A stretch of DNA of 32,832 bases from Candidatus Nanohalarchaeota archaeon QJJ-7 (lineage in GTDB: Archaea > Nanohalarchaeota > Nanosalinia > Nanosalinales > Nanohalalkaliarchaeaceae): the NCBI GenBank assembly GCA_022865215.1, contig JALIDP010000008.1:1-32832 (forward strand), in the 5' to 3' direction. Positions 29,562 through 32,832 of this stretch are shown one piece after another. The notes beneath the pieces are model-generated. The model saw nothing but the letters and a program-made list of their open reading frames with translations. It was not told where the DNA came from and made no database searches. The position numbers and the translations under genes were made by a program. Numbering within the stretch: position 1 is the first letter of the stretch; each line of letters begins with the position of its first letter.

Positions 29562-31904
29562 TCACTTATCGCCCATGTAGTCCAGGATGTTCTCCTTATC
29601 GAACACGTTCTCCTGACCGACCTGCTCCTTCAGTTTCTCAGCCGTCCGCTTCCCGAGAAGGTTCTTCAGGTGGTTGAAAGAAGCGTTCCGGATGTCAGAA
29701 GCGCTTGTGATCCCGTCATCGTGAAGCCTCCTTGCCCTCACCCTCCCGATATCCCGGAACCTCACCAGCGACAGGAGCTCCTCTTTTATACCGTGCTTCA
29801 TGCGCGTCCTCAACCTCTTCACCTCTTCACGGGCGTCATCCCACTCCTCCAGAGTGCAGAGTTCAGCCGATGCGTACAGTAACCAGTCCGCCTGCTCCAC
29901 CTTGGAACGGATCCCTCCCGGGGTCACACCGTACCGGTCCATCAACTCGTCCTCCTCTTCCTCCTCTATCCATTCCTTCAGCATCATAGCAGTCTTCAGA
30001 CTCTTCAGGAACTGGTTGTATCCCATGTCCCATGGGTCCGGTGGCTCCTCGAAGAGTTCTTCCTCTACCTCGGCCAGCATATCCTCGACCTCTGCCTTCT
30101 CGTTCTTGCCGATCCTCAGTCGCGGCTTCATCTCCACGGTCTGGGACAGCGAGTGGAGGAAAGCGATGTCTTCAGCACCTTCTATATCAGCCTGTTCCAG
30201 GTCTTCCAGAAGGTGGTGAGCGGTATAGGGATCGATGTAGAGCTCTGCGACCCGCTTCCCGACCCCAGTCGGTTCCAGCTTGCCTTCATCTTCGTCCAGG
30301 AACCCGTACTCCTCCAGGTTCTCAACCACCTTCTCCAGCTTCTCCTCCACCTCAGACGAGTCCCCGTACTGGTGGGCGTAGAAGGTCTGTTCGAAGAAAC
30401 CAGTTAGTTCATCAAAACTGGACGCGAACCTTGTAGCCACCAGTCCTAGAGCGTGCATGCGAAGTACAGGTTCCACCGCCAGCTTAGAGTAGATGTTCTC
30501 CGTCTCTCCAAGAACGTAACGGTCCCGGATGTCCTCCTTGTTCCCTTTCTCCGAGGCGATGGATATGGCGTGTCCCTCATCGTGGTGCTCTGGTCTCCCA
30601 GCTCTCCCGACCATCTGCTTGTATTCCAGGGTTGGGATAAACTGCAGCCCGTTGTCTGTGTAACGCTTCACGTCCCTCACTATTATGCGGTAGGCAGGGA
30701 GGGAGACCCCCATAGCGAGCGTTGGAGTCGCAGAGATACCTTTTATCAACCCGTCTCTGAAGTTCTCCTCCAGGAGCTTTCTCTGCTCCGCAAGAAGACC
30801 GGCGTGGTGGAAGGCCGTTCCTTTCTCCACACAGTCCGCCAGCCTCCGGCACTGCTCCGTCGGAGAACCGAGAACGTTCCTCACCCTTGATGCGAGCTCC
30901 TCCAGCTCTTTCTCCTCATCACGCGAGAGCTCGTCCTCCACAACTTTGCCCGCCTTCTCGGCCTCTGATTCCGCGCTCTTCCTGCTCCTGACGAATGTTA
31001 TAGCTTGATGTCCGCGCGACAGCGTGTCATCCAGAACGTTCAGTGTTCCTCTCCCGTATCCCTGCGCGATGGAGACGTTCTCCGCACCCTCCTCTGATTC
31101 TTCCTCGCTCCGTTCCTCCTCCAGCTTATCCTTACCGGTCACGAAACCGTCGTTGTTCGTTCCATTTGAACTCTCATCTCCATCGTAGAACGTGATCTCG
31201 CCGTCCAGGTAGATCCCCTCCTTCAGGGTCACCGGTCGATAATCTGATTCGACAAGCGTCGAGTCGAGCCAGTCCGCCATCTCCTCCGAGTTGTTGATGG
31301 TCGCGGAGAGCCCGAGCAACTGGAAGTCCATCATCTCTCTCAGACGCGTCAGAGTGACTTCGAGGGTCGGACCTCTGCCCTCTGAGTTGAGGAGATGGAT
31401 CTCGTCCACCACAACGAGATCGACCTGTGATATCCAGGCAGGATTGTGCCGCAGGACCGCGTCCAGCTTCTCCACGGTCATGATTATCAGGTCCTTCGTC
31501 TCGAGATAGCCCGCGGAAGAATCCCGGTCACCTATCGACAGCGCCACCTCCGAGTCTGTACTCGTGGACCCTGAGGCTCCACTCGATCGATCGGACTCTT
31601 CCGAGTCCGCCGAGCCCTCGAAGAATTCCTGGTAGTCGCGGTACTTCTCAGAACCCAGAGCTTTCAGAGGGACGAGATAGAGTGCCTTCCTGTCGGTCTC
31701 CTCGAGAAGCCTGGAGATAGCCATGGATGCTATCAGGGTCTTTCCTGAGGCCGTGGGTGAGGAGATGACCATACTCTCACCTTCCAGCAATCCGTTCTCC
31801 ACCGCCTCGACCTGAGGCGGGTTCAGATCCTCTATACCTTTATCGAGAAACTTCTGGACCGCGTGGCCGGGAACTCCTTCCGATTCAAGTCCCTCGACTT
31901 TCAT
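29562..31904 (-). CDS. hel308: Hel308/Ski2-like superfamily 2 helicase
   Basis: This 780-residue ATP-dependent 3'-5' helicase of the Hel308 type acts at stalled replication forks. Motif I is SSPTASGKT (48-56), motif II DEIH (167-170), motif III LSATI, and motif VI QMVGRAGRPEHHDEG. A winged-helix and ratchet region follows, and a C-terminal helix-hairpin-helix end ('VRARRLHDDGITSASDIRNA') completes the family layout. Residues ~95-118 are a Ser/Gly/Asp-rich insertion between 'DYQEFFE' and 'VALSIGDRDSS'. It is encoded by the same palindromic element as in pheT. A second acidic insertion (~238-275) lies before 'ITFVRSRKSAESEA'. The ATG at 31904 has a TATA-like box 25 nt upstream. Confidence 0.92.
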   Translation of the reverse strand: MKVEGLESEGVPGHAVQKFLDKGIEDLNPPQVEAVENGLLEGESMVISSPTASGKTLIASMAISRLLEETDRKALYLVPLKALGSEKYRDYQEFFEGSADSEESDRSSGASGSTSTDSEVALSIGDRDSSAGYLETKDLIIMTVEKLDAVLRHNPAWISQVDLVVVDEIHLLNSEGRGPTLEVTLTRLREMMDFQLLGLSATINNSEEMADWLDSTLVESDYRPVTLKEGIYLDGEITFYDGDESSNGTNNDGFVTGKDKLEEERSEEESEEGAENVSIAQGYGRGTLNVLDDTLSRGHQAITFVRSRKSAESEAEKAGKVVEDELSRDEEKELEELASRVRNVLGSPTEQCRRLADCVEKGTAFHHAGLLAEQRKLLEENFRDGLIKGISATPTLAMGVSLPAYRIIVRDVKRYTDNGLQFIPTLEYKQMVGRAGRPEHHDEGHAISIASEKGNKEDIRDRYVLGETENIYSKLAVEPVLRMHALGLVATRFASSFDELTGFFEQTFYAHQYGDSSEVEEKLEKVVENLEEYGFLDEDEGKLEPTGVGKRVAELYIDPYTAHHLLEDLEQADIEGAEDIAFLHSLSQTVEMKPRLRIGKNEKAEVEDMLAEVEEELFEEPPDPWDMGYNQFLKSLKTAMMLKEWIEEEEEDELMDRYGVTPGGIRSKVEQADWLLYASAELCTLEEWDDAREEVKRLRTRMKHGIKEELLSLVRFRDIGRVRARRLHDDGITSASDIRNASFNHLKNLLGKRTAEKLKEQVGQENVFDKENILDYMGDK
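31561..31622 (-). repeat. In-frame palindromic insertion element, copy 2 (in hel308)
   Basis: This is the second copy, 51/62 identical to 5925-5986 with no gap. The plus strand shows the imperfect hairpin 31564-31582 (GTGGA/TCCAC arms), an 11-bp stretch CTCGATCGATC containing nested palindromes, and a perfect 7-bp stem CGGACTC/GAGTCCG (31592-31609, loop TTCC). Compared with copy 1 the stem differs by an A-T to C-G pair, with both partners changed. The coding strand encodes helicase residues ~95-115 in the same phase as in pheT, beginning Phe-Glu and including SGSTS in both. The loop is absent in typical Hel308 proteins as I know them. Confidence 0.75.
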
Positions 31905-31924
31905 ACCCCAGGACCTGCTTCAAC

Positions 31925-31952
31925 TGTTTTAACCATAGGCACGTTTTAAATT
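31925..31952. promoter_or_regulatory. Divergent TATA-like boxes for hel308 and tmk
   Basis: GTTTTAAATT (31943-31952) is centred 28 nt before tmk ATG 31975. On the minus strand GGTTAAAAC (31925-31933) is centred 25 nt before hel308 ATG 31904. Both fit leaderless archaeal promoters. Confidence 0.5.
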
Positions 31953-31974
31953 CTCCGCCCACGTGGAACTAATC

Positions 31975-32598
31975 ATGGATAGGGAAGGAAACCTTATCGT
32001 TATCGAAGGACTGGATTCTTCCGGTAAGGGTACACAGGCAAAGATACTGGTTGAGAGGCTTGAGGAGAGAGGAGAAGAAGCGCGTTACATCGAGTTCCCG
32101 ACCTACGACAGGACGAAGATCGGAGACCTGATAGAGGAGTACCTGGATGGCGACTACGAAGTACCGCACGAGGTACGCGCCCTCCTGTTCGCTGCTGACA
32201 GGTACCAGATGAAAGAAAGTTTTGAAGAGGATATGGAGAACGGTGGAGTTATAGTAGCAGATAGATACTCGCAGTCCAACTATACGTTCCAGAGCGGGGA
32301 TGGAGGCTGGGAGGAGAACGTTGAATGGATGCAGGAGGTCGAATCCAGGCTTCCGCAACCGGATATCGTGCTCCTGCTCGACATCCCTCCAGAGAAGGCC
32401 CGTCAACTGATGGAGAAGAGGGAGGAGAAGGACGTTCTGGAACAGGACCTCGAGTTCCAGAGGACGGTCGCGGAGAGGTACAGGAAACTGGCTGGGGAGA
32501 ACGACTGGGAGGTCATACAGGCGGTCGAGGACGGCGATATGAGGACAAGAGACGATATAGCTGAAGAGATCTGGGAGAAGGTCGAAAAGGTTCTCTAG
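31975..32598 (+). CDS. tmk: Thymidylate kinase
   Basis: This 207-residue P-loop kinase phosphorylates dTMP to dTDP for DNA synthesis. The start ATG 31975 is chosen over GTG 31963 because the TATA-like box is 28 nt upstream and because 'NLIVIEGLDSSGKGTQAKIL' starts correctly for the family. Motifs: P-loop GLDSSGKGT (12-20), 'YIEFPTYDRTKIG', the DRY/substrate motif VADRYSQSNYTFQ (~85-97), and 'PDIVLLLDIPPEKA'. The LID region is short and lacks an obvious Arg-rich loop. Its TAG and the TAG of the convergent gene share one CTAG (32595-32598). Confidence 0.94.
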   Translation: MDREGNLIVIEGLDSSGKGTQAKILVERLEERGEEARYIEFPTYDRTKIGDLIEEYLDGDYEVPHEVRALLFAADRYQMKESFEEDMENGGVIVADRYSQSNYTFQSGDGGWEENVEWMQEVESRLPQPDIVLLLDIPPEKARQLMEKREEKDVLEQDLEFQRTVAERYRKLAGENDWEVIQAVEDGDMRTRDDIAEEIWEKVEKVL

Positions 32599-32832
32599 CG
32601 CTTCTCCGCTATCTCTGATTTTCCTGGAGGAAGTGCACGTACCACCGCGTCCAGGTCGAGACTGGAACCGGTGACCTCGTCCAGATGGCTCTTCACCTCC
32701 TTCGCCACGTCACTCGGCTTCTCTCTACCCTGTTTCAGGACGACGTAGTGGTCGCAGTGTTCCGCTATCGCTTCTTCAGGACCGCCCATGGGAACGTAAC
32801 TACCTTCGCGCTCGTACGCGCCTACCACGGCT
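32595..32832 (-). CDS. C-terminal fragment, possibly NFACT/RqcH-like protein
   Basis: About 78 C-terminal residues of a gene that enters from beyond the window; there is no reason to take the GTG at 32828 as its start. The text 'YVPMGGPEEAIAEHCDHYVVLKQGREKPSDVAKEVKSHL' followed by 'LDAVVRALPPGKSEI' resembles the C-terminal (DUF814/NFACT-R) end of archaeal RqcH/Rqc2-type proteins, which tag or sense nascent chains on stalled large ribosomal subunits. That family usually ends with a 'K.TPG..K.GK' strand and a 'PGK' motif. The match is from memory and short, so the assignment is tentative. It would fit the translation theme of the region. Confidence 0.5.
   Translation of the reverse strand, partial: AVVGAYEREGSYVPMGGPEEAIAEHCDHYVVLKQGREKPSDVAKEVKSHLDEVTGSSLDLDAVVRALPPGKSEIAEKR

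Noticed and set aside
29562-31904. Intein in the helicase
   Set aside because: The insertions are only about 20-40 residues and lack splicing motifs (no N-terminal Cys/Ser block, no HN-Cys/Ser/Thr end).

Overview
The window looks like chromosomal DNA of a salt-adapted archaeon of reduced-genome (DPANN) type, most likely a nanohaloarchaeon. The support is indirect. The predicted proteins are very rich in Glu and Asp, as expected of a salt-in halophile. The information-processing genes are archaeal (archaeal TrpS, PheS/PheT and GlyS, the short EndA, Hel308). The phosphoglucose isomerase is the archaeal cupin type. Many genes have an AT-rich TATA-like box 25-29 nt before the start codon, implying leaderless mRNAs. 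Genes are tightly packed, and four convergent pairs overlap at their stop codons. No marker gene settles the taxon.

Layout. 1-368: N-terminus of leuS (minus). 441-3536: a three-gene MacB-like export module (ATPase, CARDB-type surface protein, FtsX/MacB permease). 3587-4354: MinD-like ATPase. 4382-7499: pheS-pheT operon (minus). 7586-8488: DUF368 polyprenyl-phosphate flippase family. 8522-10613: metallophosphoesterase plus RNB-domain exoribonuclease pair. 10610-12750: aminotransferase-trpS operon (minus). 13038-15424: glyS and an AN1 zinc-finger rhomboid protease. 15418-19871: four-gene surface operon (minus) led by a LamG-domain adhesin and followed by three pilin-like proteins. 20003-24205: endA (minus), phosphohexomutase, PEP synthase (minus). 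24326-27524: NAD(P)H-hydrate dehydratase, nicotinate phosphoribosyltransferase, AlaX. 27596-28873: membrane-anchored zinc-finger protein, a 51-bp tandem repeat array, cupin phosphoglucose isomerase. 28878-31904: TIM-barrel protein and Hel308 (minus). 31975-32832: thymidylate kinase and the end of an NFACT/RqcH-like gene (minus).

The genes fall into a few jobs: translation (five aminoacyl-tRNA synthetase loci, AlaX, EndA, RqcH-like), gluconeogenesis and sugar phosphates (PpsA, cupin PGI, hexomutase), NAD salvage and repair, and the cell surface (adhesin/pilins, rhomboid, MacB-type export, lipid-carrier flippase).

The most unusual signal is a short palindromic element of about 62-70 bp inserted in the same reading frame into two unrelated essential-type genes, pheT (residues ~35-55) and the Hel308-like helicase (residues ~95-115). 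The copies are 51/62 identical. They share a perfect 7-bp hairpin that carries a compensatory base-pair change, and both encode a Ser/Gly/acidic surface-loop peptide. This resembles the protein-coding palindromic elements of Rickettsia, but in a halophilic archaeon. A second unusual structure is a 51-bp tandem repeat at the end of the zinc-finger gene, in which each unit places a UGA stop in the loop of a 7-bp hairpin.
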